Origin: Natrialba hulunbeirensis JCM 10989
GTDB lineage: Archaea; Halobacteriota; Halobacteria; Halobacteriales; Natrialbaceae
Length of the DNA: 64,000 bases
Direction of reading: 5' to 3'
Assembly (NCBI RefSeq): GCF_000337575.1
Contig: NZ_AOIM01000034.1
Coordinates: 16,860 to 80,859 of the forward strand
This document shows positions 45,300 through 52,992 of this stretch, piece by piece (the stretch's first letter is position 1; each line of letters starts with the position of its first letter). The notes beneath the pieces were generated by a model. It saw nothing but the letters and a program-made list of their open reading frames with translations. It ran no database searches and was not told where the DNA came from. The position numbers were made by a program, and so were the translations under genes.

Positions 45300-47687
45300 T
45301 CAGGACAGCTTCGACTGGAACCGATCCAACCCGAACTCGAGCATGTCCGGACTCACAGTCTGGAACTCGTCGTCGTCCGGGAGGAAGGGAACGACGGAGT
45401 CCCAGCTATCGCGAGCGTAGCGCTCGTCTAACAGCACGCGGACGCCCGTATCCTCGGGCGAGCGGATCACCCGACCGATCGCCTGCCGAGCCTTCCGAAC
45501 CGCGGGAATCGTCAGCGCGTAGGTGAAGCCGTCGCCGAACGCGTCGTCGTAGGCGCGACGCACCGCTTTCGTCCGCGGACTCGAGGTATTGACGATCGGA
45601 ACGCCACAGACGACCGCAGCGGAGAGACGGTCGCCGCTGTAGTCGACACCTTCCGTCAGCGTCCCGCGGAGACTCGTCACGAGCACCTTCCCCTCGCCCG
45701 CGAAGAACTCGCTCTTGAGTGACTCCGTCGCCTCGTCGTCGCTCGAAGCGTCGCGGAGCACGGGTTTCTCGAGACGGTCCTCGAGAATCTCGGCGATCCA
45801 CTCGGCCTCAGCGTAGCTCGGCATGCCGACGAGCACGTTGCCCGGAAGTTGACCAACCTGTGTGATTGCGTCGGCGTAATGGGTCCGCGTCGGATTCTCG
45901 TCGCCCGTTCTGCCGCGGTTGTCGTACGTGAACTTCGGCGCGGCGACCGCGAAGCTCTCGCGGTTCTCCTCGGGGAAGTGCAGCCCGTATCGTCGTTCGA
46001 CGACCGGTCGATCCTCCTCGCGGGCGAGGTACTCGAGTCCCGTGACCTCGGTGAAGGCGTCCATCGGCTCCAGCGTCGCGCTCATCAGGATGCCGCCGCC
46101 GAAGGCCGCGAGGCGGTCGCCGATGGCGTCGCTTGGGACGCAGTTGTGCAGCGCGATACGAGCGGTGTAGGCCCGTCGCCAGGAGTCCGCCGGCTCCGTG
46201 TCGTTCCAGGTGCGCTCGAGTTCGATCTCGCGGAAGTACTCCGTGTGACCGCAGCGGTACCACTCGCCCAGCACGCGGCCGACGGCGGGTGCGGCCCGCG
46301 TCCGGTCTTCGTCTTCGGCCTCGTTCAGGATTCGTGCGGCGACAGCGCCGACAGCCTCGACGCGGACCCAGTCGGCGTCGCCGTAGCCCGCCTCTCTCGC
46401 CCACTCCGAGAGTTTGTCTTCGGCCGGCTCCCCGGGGTCACGGAGTGGAATCTCTTCGTCAGGGAGGTCGGTGAGATCCGACCGCCACCCCCTGTGTTTC
46501 CGGTCGAGATGGGCGGTCACACGGCGGTCGAGTTCGTCTCTGAGATCGCGGATGAACTCGAGTGTCCGGTTGAGTTCGTCGTAGGTGACGTCGCTGTCCT
46601 GGAGTTCGGCGCGGACGAGGTCGGCATCGGCGGTCTGGGAGCCACCGGTTGCCTGGCGGCCCTCGCGTTCGAACTTGATGGGCTGGATAACGCGCGAGAG
46701 TTCGGTTTCGGCGTCCCGGAGCGTGGTGTCGGCGACCCCGTCGCTGACGAGGTCGCGCACGCGCGGTTCGAGCATGTGGGCCTCGTCACAGACGACGAAC
46801 GTGGAATCGTCGAGCAGCGCGCCGGTGAACGAACCGGTCGTTCGCGGGTCGAACGCGTGGTAGTAGTTTCCGATGACGACCTCGGTGTGGGCGAGTGCAG
46901 CGCCCATGACCGAGTGCGGGCAGGTACCGTTGCGGACCGAGCGCGCGACGAGGTCCTCCGGCGTGATCATCCCCGCGTCGGTGAGGTCGTAGGGGACCGC
47001 TTCGACTGCGTCTCCGTCGCTGCCCTCGTCTGGCAAGTCCTCCAGGTACTGCGCGTAGAACGGACAGAACTCAGTCTCGGCGCTCACCGGCCCGCCATCG
47101 GAGTAGGTCGCCATCTCTGGCGGGTAGGCAGCCGTCTCGCCGGCAGTTTCGAGAAATCGTCCCATAGAACCGGAGCGGCCGCTGTCGGCGAGCCCCGTCT
47201 GTTGCTGGCGTGCGCTGGCGGTCAGTGCGGCGGCGGTCGTCTCGCCGCCCTCGCCGGTCAGGTCCCGTGTTCGATCGCGGAGGGTCTCACAGCGGTCGTA
47301 GACGTTGCTGTCGTCGATGTCACCCGCGCCGGCCCGGTTGTACGGGCAGACGTCGGCCTTCCCGACGAGTGTGAGCCCCGAAACGGGGTCCCAGTCGGCG
47401 GGCAAGTTCTCGTTGATCGTCTCGAGGTCGGCTTCGAACTGGCGCAGTTGCTGTTTGACGCTAGTGAGGACGAAGACGCGCTCGTAGTCGGTGTCTGGGT
47501 CGCGCACGAGGTCGATACCGGCGGTGAGCGCGATCATCGTCTTCCCCGTCCCGCAGGCTCCTTCGATGACCGTGTATCCACCGTCACGGGCCGCGTCGAC
47601 GGCGGTGTCGATGCCGTCGACCTGCTCGTCGTAGGGCTCGGCGTGACCGAAGATCGGTCGCCAGTCCGTCATTCTTCCCGTACTCAT
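45300..47687 (-). CDS. XPD/DinG-like ATP-dependent DNA helicase
   Basis: A 795-residue superfamily 2 helicase from MSTGRMTDWRPIFGHAEPYDEQ. Walker A is EGACGTGKTMIAL and the Walker B/DEAH box is VVCDEAHML. Four cysteines between them (DVCPYNRAG, DRCETL, EFCPFYAQYL, GTCPHSVMG) fit the Fe-S cluster domain of Rad3/XPD/DinG helicases. The C-terminal helicase half has VLVTSLRGTLTEGVDYSG and QAIGRVIRSPEDTG. It unwinds DNA 5'-3' in repair. A minus-strand TATA (47733-47743) lies about 50 bases upstream of the start. Confidence 0.92.
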   Translation of the reverse strand: MSTGRMTDWRPIFGHAEPYDEQVDGIDTAVDAARDGGYTVIEGACGTGKTMIALTAGIDLVRDPDTDYERVFVLTSVKQQLRQFEADLETINENLPADWDPVSGLTLVGKADVCPYNRAGAGDIDDSNVYDRCETLRDRTRDLTGEGGETTAAALTASARQQQTGLADSGRSGSMGRFLETAGETAAYPPEMATYSDGGPVSAETEFCPFYAQYLEDLPDEGSDGDAVEAVPYDLTDAGMITPEDLVARSVRNGTCPHSVMGAALAHTEVVIGNYYHAFDPRTTGSFTGALLDDSTFVVCDEAHMLEPRVRDLVSDGVADTTLRDAETELSRVIQPIKFEREGRQATGGSQTADADLVRAELQDSDVTYDELNRTLEFIRDLRDELDRRVTAHLDRKHRGWRSDLTDLPDEEIPLRDPGEPAEDKLSEWAREAGYGDADWVRVEAVGAVAARILNEAEDEDRTRAAPAVGRVLGEWYRCGHTEYFREIELERTWNDTEPADSWRRAYTARIALHNCVPSDAIGDRLAAFGGGILMSATLEPMDAFTEVTGLEYLAREEDRPVVERRYGLHFPEENRESFAVAAPKFTYDNRGRTGDENPTRTHYADAITQVGQLPGNVLVGMPSYAEAEWIAEILEDRLEKPVLRDASSDDEATESLKSEFFAGEGKVLVTSLRGTLTEGVDYSGDRLSAAVVCGVPIVNTSSPRTKAVRRAYDDAFGDGFTYALTIPAVRKARQAIGRVIRSPEDTGVRVLLDERYARDSWDSVVPFLPDDDEFQTVSPDMLEFGLDRFQSKLS

Positions 47688-47732
47688 GGTCGGGTGGCCA
47701 AAGCGTTGACGGACCACTCTCGGTGCGGGATC

Positions 47733-47783
47733 GGATATAAACCTCCGCACAGCGAATCGTGTCAATTCAACGGTTTTTATATC
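47733..47783. promoter_or_regulatory. divergent TATA boxes between the helicase and a membrane protein
   Basis: GGTTTATATCC on the minus strand (47733-47743) serves the helicase, and TTTTATATC (47775-47783) the plus-strand gene at 47806, whose ATG falls right at the expected transcript start (leaderless). Confidence 0.5.
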
Positions 47784-47805
47784 GTGCCGACAGTCAAAGA
47801 CCGTA

Positions 47806-48594
47806 ATGTCCCTCCCTGACCCTGGTGGCGATTCCCCGTTCTACCGCGACCTCGCGGTCTCCCTGCTCGCGCTCTGTCTCCTCACCAGCCCGTTCCTGGT
47901 TGCAACGTTTCACATCGGCGAGCCGGCCCACGAGTTCGACCGCGCGGCGGTGACGACCAACGACAGTACAATCGAATACGCCGACCGAGACGATGTACCG
48001 GCCCTGACACCGATCAGTGAGGATATCGACTGCGCCGGCTGGGCTGGCGACCTGCGAGCCTGTGCACTCGAGGAGCAGGTGCTCGACGGGCAGGCGGTAC
48101 CAGCCGGAATGTGGACGGAAGGAGTGGGCCACACGCCACCGGCAAGACCGTATCTGGCGGGCTACTACCAGTACGTCCAACTCGACAGGCAGGTGTACGA
48201 GCCCACGTATGAAACGAACGCGTCGGAACAGCGAAACGGGATGCACAGGGTCGAACTGTCCCTCGAACCCACAAACCCAGACGACGCGCTACAGCGAATC
48301 TCGGTCGACGTAACCGACGAGGTTCTCCATCCGACCGTCGCCGAAGCCGCACGAGAGGGGGCAACGACCACTCGCGCCGCCGTCGACATCCCGGAGACAC
48401 CGATCGAACTCGAGGACGGTACTCGCTACCGGGTGTACGAGAGCCAGCAGGTCGACGATTCGCCGTGGGACTCGAGTTCGCTCGCGTCTGCGCTGCGGTA
48501 TATCGCGCCGCTGTTGGGGATCGCGCTGCTCGTGTCGCTATCTCGTCGGATCGAGGTGTCCTACGTGGGTGGGGAGTCAGAACGATCGGAGTAG
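47806..48594 (+). CDS. membrane-anchored protein of unknown function
   Basis: A 262-residue protein with an N-terminal helix (RDLAVSLLALCLLTSPFLVAT, 14-34) and a C-terminal helix (ALRYIAPLLGIALLVSL, about 233-249), so the middle 200 residues probably face outside. That part has two cysteines close together (DCAGWAGDLRAC), perhaps a disulfide, and Tyr-rich sequence (YLAGYYQYVQLDRQVYEPTY). No family is recognised. Leaderless promoter at 47775. Confidence 0.65.
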   Translation: MSLPDPGGDSPFYRDLAVSLLALCLLTSPFLVATFHIGEPAHEFDRAAVTTNDSTIEYADRDDVPALTPISEDIDCAGWAGDLRACALEEQVLDGQAVPAGMWTEGVGHTPPARPYLAGYYQYVQLDRQVYEPTYETNASEQRNGMHRVELSLEPTNPDDALQRISVDVTDEVLHPTVAEAAREGATTTRAAVDIPETPIELEDGTRYRVYESQQVDDSPWDSSSLASALRYIAPLLGIALLVSLSRRIEVSYVGGESERSE

Positions 48595-48634
48595 GTTGAC
48601 CGTTCGGATCGGGTGGGTGGGAGCGAAGGAAGAG

Positions 48635-49735
48635 CTACTGTCCACCAGTGTTGCCGGTGTCACCGGTGTCGCCGTCGTTACCGTTGTTTCCACCCTCTCC
48701 GACGTCTCCACCGTCAAATTCGGTTGTCGATTCGCTCCCGAAGTGCGACTCCTCGTCACTGTCCCCGAAGTCGTCGTCCCCACTATTCTCGTCCTCTACA
48801 AGCGCCCACTCGCGCGTCAACGACGGCGTTCCGCGGACTGCGATGGCGACCGCAGCGAGTCCGAAGACCGCGATGCCGACCGCACCGACCGGGTTGACCA
48901 CGAGTTCGGAACCGCCCTGTGCGAAGACGATCAGCGTCGTGCCGAAGGCGTTGAACGTGCCGTGGAAGATCGCCGGCGCGATCACCGATTTGGCGCGAAT
49001 CGTGATGTAGGTGTACACCGGCGACATCGCGAGGCAGGCCGCGGTCATGACGGCGACGCCGACGAGCGGATCGGTTGTCGGATAGTTGTACCCCTCGAGG
49101 ATCACCGGCGCGTGCCAGAGCCCCCAGACGACGCCGATCGCGGCCGACGCCGGCCAGAAGCCGTAGGGTGACAGCTCCGTCAGGAACACGCCACGCCAGC
49201 CGAACTCCTCGCCGAACGCGAGGACGGCGTTGATCGTCGCGCCGGTGATGAGTGCGGCGACGATCGTCACGAGCAAGTTGAACGGCCAGTCTGGCAGCGA
49301 CGGCCCCTCGGGCTGATCCGCGGGGTCGGCCGGTGCGAACTCCGTTCCCTCACCCGTGAACGGGTTCGCGTCGGGCACGAACTCGACGCCGGGCAGCGCG
49401 AGCGCGATGGCGATGCCGAGCAGGACAAGTGCGATCGGGACGATTGCGGCGATCGCGAGCCAGCGCAGTCGTTGCCACGGGAATCGAAGACCAGCAGCCT
49501 CGAACGACGGCGAGCCGACCATGCAGGTTGCGATCCCGGCGAGCATCGGTGTGAACATATACGCGGGCGCGAGCGCGACCATACTCACGTCGAGCGCCTG
49601 CGAAACGAGCACGAACGCTCCCGAGAGCACGACGAGCGAACCGAGGAAGACGGCGATTGGCCGCCGTCCGGGATCAGGAGCGGGACCGGGGTCAGGTCTA
49701 GAACCAGAGCCACTATCGCGCTCGGTCACAGCCAT
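48635..49735 (-). CDS. CPBP family intramembrane metalloprotease
   Basis: A 366-residue membrane protein, taken from the ATG at 49735 (MAVTERDSGSGSRPDPG); the frame runs upstream without homology. About eight helices. The CPBP/Abi motifs are present: FGEEFGWRGVFL (catalytic Glu pair and Arg), GLWHAPVI and FHGTFNAFG. Relatives process prenylated or signal peptides, or act in bacteriocin immunity; the substrate is not known here. The C-terminal 60 residues are acidic and end in a Gly/Asp/Asn-Thr repeat (GDTGDTGNTGG). Confidence 0.9.
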   Translation of the reverse strand: MAVTERDSGSGSRPDPGPAPDPGRRPIAVFLGSLVVLSGAFVLVSQALDVSMVALAPAYMFTPMLAGIATCMVGSPSFEAAGLRFPWQRLRWLAIAAIVPIALVLLGIAIALALPGVEFVPDANPFTGEGTEFAPADPADQPEGPSLPDWPFNLLVTIVAALITGATINAVLAFGEEFGWRGVFLTELSPYGFWPASAAIGVVWGLWHAPVILEGYNYPTTDPLVGVAVMTAACLAMSPVYTYITIRAKSVIAPAIFHGTFNAFGTTLIVFAQGGSELVVNPVGAVGIAVFGLAAVAIAVRGTPSLTREWALVEDENSGDDDFGDSDEESHFGSESTTEFDGGDVGEGGNNGNDGDTGDTGNTGGQ

Positions 49736-49900
49736 CCCTCCTGTGTCTGCGTCGAACCGTCGGCGTGCTGTAACATGGCTGAACTGTACGTCCCGTGAGA
49801 ATAAGTATTGCACCGTCTCCCCCGCTCGGAAACAGGTGACGAGAGCCAGAATCACTGTTCGGCGTACGCACTCTCACGAGACAAACAGTACGCATACTCA

Positions 49901-49966
49901 CCACGGGACACAAACGCTACACCCCCACCACGGAACACAAACGCTACACCCCCACCACGAACCACA
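49901..49966. repeat. 27-base tandem repeat, about 2.4 copies
   Basis: Two full units (49901-49927 and 49928-49954), starting CCACGGNACACAAACG, differ by one base; a third partial unit follows. It lies in the upstream region of the DUF1684 gene. Confidence 0.8.
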
Positions 49967-50005
49967 GAGCACAACACACACCCGTCACCACCCCGAACAC
50001 CACCC

Positions 50006-50599
50006 ATGAGCGACACGAGCGATTCGACCCACGACATCGACACCGAGCAGTGGCGCACCGAACTCGAGAAGAAGCGCGCAGAGAAAAACGAGTTCTTCGC
50101 CAGCCACCCCCAGTCACCCGTCCCACCGGAGGAACGCGATGAATTCGAGGCACTCGAGTACTTCGACCCGAATCCGGAGTACCGCGTCACCGCGAGCGCC
50201 GCGGTCCACGACGACCCCGAAGTCGTGCTCATGGACACGACGACCGGACGCGAGATGCGATACCTGCGCGTGGCGACACTCGAGTTCGACCTCGAGCGCG
50301 CGGACGAGGAACTCGAAAACGTCAGTACGTCACTTGCGGCGTACCAACTCGAGAGTCCGAACCAGGAGCCGTACTTCATTCCGTTCCGGGACAAGACGAC
50401 GGGCCAGCAGAGCTACGAGGGGGGTCGGTACATGGAACTGGCGGCGGATCGTGATCTCGAGACGGGCGACGAGTTAGTCGTCGATTTTAATCTGGCGTAC
50501 ACGCCGTTCTGTGCGTTCAGCGAGACGTACGACTGCCCGCTCCCGCCGAAGGAAAACTGGCTCGACGTGACGATTCCGGCGGGTGAGCGATTCGAGTAA
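50006..50599 (+). CDS. DUF1684 family protein
   Basis: A 197-residue protein from the ATG at 50006 (MSDTSDSTHDIDTEQWRTELEKKRAEKNEFF). It has the DUF1684 hallmarks: an N-terminal helix with R-AEKNEFFASHPQSP, a beta domain with LEYFDPNPEYRV, FIPFRDKTTGQQSYEGGRYM, and the C-terminal VDFNLAYTPFCAFSETYDCPLPP with ENWLDVTIPAGER. The molecular function is unknown; the FNxxYNPxCAY-like motif is strongly conserved across the family. The upstream frame, with Pro/Asn/Thr repeats from the 27-base repeat, is not part of it. Confidence 0.88.
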   Translation: MSDTSDSTHDIDTEQWRTELEKKRAEKNEFFASHPQSPVPPEERDEFEALEYFDPNPEYRVTASAAVHDDPEVVLMDTTTGREMRYLRVATLEFDLERADEELENVSTSLAAYQLESPNQEPYFIPFRDKTTGQQSYEGGRYMELAADRDLETGDELVVDFNLAYTPFCAFSETYDCPLPPKENWLDVTIPAGERFE

Positions 50600-50657
50600 C
50601 CGAACTGGTGTCGACCACCGCTATGATGTTGAAAGTTAGCTGGGCAACACGAACAGG

Positions 50658-50740
50658 CTTGTTTCCACTGGAACGGAAGCACTGTTTCCAGGCTGGTGGT
50701 GGGGTGTGACAGACTTCGAGTGGAAATAGGGGGGTTTTGG
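50658..50740. promoter_or_regulatory. pair of ORB-like elements outside the main origin
   Basis: On the minus strand 50658-50674 reads GTTCCAGTGGAAACAAG; on the plus strand 50715-50740 reads CTTCGAGTGGAAATAGGGGG and continues into GTTTTGG. Both resemble the haloarchaeal origin recognition box (GTTCCAGTGGAAAC-A-AGGGG as remembered), inverted and about 40 bases apart, in a 204-base noncoding gap. The first lacks the G-run, the second has it. Confidence 0.4.
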
Positions 50741-50803
50741 TCTCTGCGGGTTTGTCGGCGACAATTGTGACGGTGGTGTCGGTATGGTGCGACGCCGACG
50801 TAG

Positions 50804-51484
50804 TTACGGTGCGACGCCGACCGTGAGCAACGTCCCGAACTCGCGGTAGCGTTCGACCATCTCCGCGCGGGTGTCCCAGTCGTCTACCGGGAACTCGGCT
50901 TCGGCGGGAATCGTGATCTCGCGGTCCGGAATGTTGTCCTGCTCGGCGACGTACAGTCCGGCGTCACGGAAGGCCTCGCGGTACTGGTCGCGGTCCCAGC
51001 GAGTCATCTCGATCGAAATTTTTTCCTGCCACTCGTGGGAGTGAACGTTCTCCTCGTAGTAGTTGACCGCACAGTAGAAGGTGCCGCCGGGGCGGAGCAC
51101 GCGAGCGATTTCGGCGAGCGTTTCGTGGGGATCGGCGGCGTAGTAGAACGCCTCCATCGACCAGACGTGATCGATAGTGTCGTCACCGAAGGGGAGCGAG
51201 CCGAAGTCGCCGACGACGTACGAGACCTGCGGGTCCTGCGTGTAGCCCGCGGCGTTGTGGGCCATTTCGGGTGAGCCGTCGAGCCCGTAGATTCGTCCTG
51301 CGTCCTTGGTATCTCGGAGTGCACGGCCGGCGTAGCCGCTCCCACAGCCGAGGTCGAGGACGGTATCGCCGGCCTCCACCGGCATCCGTGCGAGTGCGTG
51401 CTTTGCCGTGTGCCAGTGGCGCTCTTCCATCCCTCGGTCGCGACCGCTCGTCGCCCAATCGTCGAACTCCTCGCGTACGCTCAT
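50804..51484 (-). CDS. class I SAM-dependent methyltransferase
   Basis: A 226-residue protein, MSVREEFDDWATSGRDRGMEERHWH at the N terminus (read in two parts). SAM-binding motif I is VLDLGCGSGYAGRAL, motif II the acidic IYGLDGSPEM, and motif III follows LRPGGTFYCAVNYYEEN. The acceptor is unknown. A TTTAGG-N4-CCTAAA box (51556-51571) lies upstream, 72 bases before its start, so it might share the iron control of the adjacent transporter. Confidence 0.88.
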   Translation of the reverse strand: MSVREEFDDWATSGRDRGMEERHWHTAKHALARMPVEAGDTVLDLGCGSGYAGRALRDTKDAGRIYGLDGSPEMAHNAAGYTQDPQVSYVVGDFGSLPFGDDTIDHVWSMEAFYYAADPHETLAEIARVLRPGGTFYCAVNYYEENVHSHEWQEKISIEMTRWDRDQYREAFRDAGLYVAEQDNIPDREITIPAEAEFPVDDWDTRAEMVERYREFGTLLTVGVAP

Positions 51485-51555
51485 GCAGGAAGTGCAGGGC
51501 TACTGGCGCAAAATGGATTCGACTTCTGTCGGCGCGAGACGGGGGCGACAGATAC

Positions 51556-51571
51556 TTTAGGATCGCCTAAA
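51556..51571. promoter_or_regulatory. iron-repressor-type box 1
   Basis: TTTAGG-ATCG-CCTAAA, perfect 6-base arms, between the methyltransferase and the iron-binding protein genes. One of three equal boxes in 1.4 kb; the TTAGG/CCTAA pattern is that of DtxR/IdeR/SirR-family regulators of iron or manganese. Confidence 0.7.
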
Positions 51572-51695
51572 AAGATGAACGTGGAGAGGTTTAGGCCGGC
51601 CGAAATGCCGTGGGCATCGGTGTTGGCCGCCGAACAGCGACTGCTCTCCATCGATTTTCGAGGATATACTCGCTGCTAATCGGAAGCTATATGTG

Positions 51696-51713
51696 TTTTA
51701 GGTCGACCTAAAA
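51696..51713. promoter_or_regulatory. iron-repressor-type box 2 (core promoter of binding protein gene)
   Basis: TTTTAGGTCGACCTAAAA is a perfect 18-base palindrome. It lies directly behind the TATA-like GCTATATG (51686-51693) and ends a few bases before the ATG at 51720, so a bound repressor would block the transcript start. Confidence 0.8.
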
Positions 51714-51719
51714 CAATGT

Positions 51720-52856
51720 ATGGAACGGCGCGACACCGACGGATCAATGGGAACAGCGATGAATCGACGGCGGTTTCTGGGCGCAACGGCGGTCTCGATC
51801 GGCAGTCTCACCGTCGCAGGCTGTATGGGAAGCTCCGGAGAGGACCCGTTCGACGACTACGGGCCACAGGCTGCCGCCGTCGAATCGTCTGCCGTCTCCT
51901 GGGACGACCTCGGCGACCTCGAAGGAGAGCTCACGATCTACTCCGCACGAAGCCAGGACCAGATCCAGCCACTGTTCGACGCACTCGAGGAGCGCTACGA
52001 CGACTTCGAGATTCGTGACGACTACGACGATGAAGACGACCAACTCGTCAGCCTGCTCGAGGAAGGTGAGAACAGTCCGGCGGACCTTTACTACACGCAA
52101 TCGTCTGGCGAACTCGCCCGTGTCAAAGCGGAGGGACTCGCACGCGAACTTCCCGAGGACGTTATCGGTGCCGTCGACGACAACTACCGTGATTCCGACG
52201 GCCAGTGGACCGGTGCATCCGGACGTGTTCGTGCGATTCAGTACAACACTGACGAGTTCGACGCAGAGGAACTGCCGGACGACATCTTCGAGTACGCAGA
52301 AGACGAACGGTTCCAGGATATCATCTCGACACGACCCAACTCCGGCACCTTCCGCTCGTTCATCATCGCGATGATCGAAGCGGAAGGCGAAGAAGCCACC
52401 CGCGACTGGGTCAGCAGTATGGTCGACGACCAGAACGCAACGCTGTACAACAGCGGCTCCCAGCAGGCCGAAGCAGTCGCAAACGGCGAGCAGCAGGTCG
52501 CTCTCGGGAACCAGTACTACGCCGGCCGAATCGTCGGCAACGATCCCGACGCTCCAATCGACGTCACGTTCACCAACAACGATCCTGGCTGTCTGTTCAA
52601 CGTCTCCGGTGTCGCCATCCTCGATGGCGAGAACAAGAAGCCGAACCTCGCCGCCGAGTTCACCCGCCACGTCATCGCCGCGGAAGGACAGGAGTTCTTC
52701 GTCGACACGAACGGCGAGTACCCCGTCATCGACGGCGTCGACTACGTTGGCGAACTACCGACGCTCGAGGAGATCAACCCACTCGAGTTCGACCTGAATC
52801 AGCTCAGCGATCTCGAGCCGGCGAACGACCTGCTCCGCGAAGAAGGCATGATGTGA
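51720..52856 (+). CDS. iron(III)-type ABC transporter substrate-binding lipoprotein
   Basis: A 378-residue protein from the ATG at 51720, which lies at the predicted transcript start; the ATG at 51759 would begin directly at the Tat motif (MNRRRFLGATAVSIGSL). Lipobox is TVAGC. The mature part belongs to the FbpA/ThiB-like binding proteins: GELTIYSARSQDQIQPLFDAL, GRVRAIQYNTDEF, and STRPNSGTFRSFI. FbpA-type proteins bind ferric iron; the operator palindromes around the gene agree. Its permease follows 136 bases downstream behind a third operator box. Confidence 0.88.
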   Translation: MERRDTDGSMGTAMNRRRFLGATAVSIGSLTVAGCMGSSGEDPFDDYGPQAAAVESSAVSWDDLGDLEGELTIYSARSQDQIQPLFDALEERYDDFEIRDDYDDEDDQLVSLLEEGENSPADLYYTQSSGELARVKAEGLARELPEDVIGAVDDNYRDSDGQWTGASGRVRAIQYNTDEFDAEELPDDIFEYAEDERFQDIISTRPNSGTFRSFIIAMIEAEGEEATRDWVSSMVDDQNATLYNSGSQQAEAVANGEQQVALGNQYYAGRIVGNDPDAPIDVTFTNNDPGCLFNVSGVAILDGENKKPNLAAEFTRHVIAAEGQEFFVDTNGEYPVIDGVDYVGELPTLEEINPLEFDLNQLSDLEPANDLLREEGMM

Positions 52857-52940
52857 CCGGCGGCGCCCGGACGTAGACAGTTCGAATCGGGAGATTGGAT
52901 ACTGTCCAGTCCAGACCAGTCCGTTCGCTGTCATCAGTGG

Positions 52941-52956
52941 TTTAGGAAGCCCTAAA
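52941..52956. promoter_or_regulatory. iron-repressor-type box 3 (upstream of permease gene)
   Basis: TTTAGG-AAGC-CCTAAA, perfect 6-base arms, 37 bases before the GTG start of the permease, suggesting that the permease has its own iron-controlled promoter. Confidence 0.7.
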
Positions 52957-52992
52957 TCCCTCCCGGCAAAATACTCTGACCGAGTATCACCC

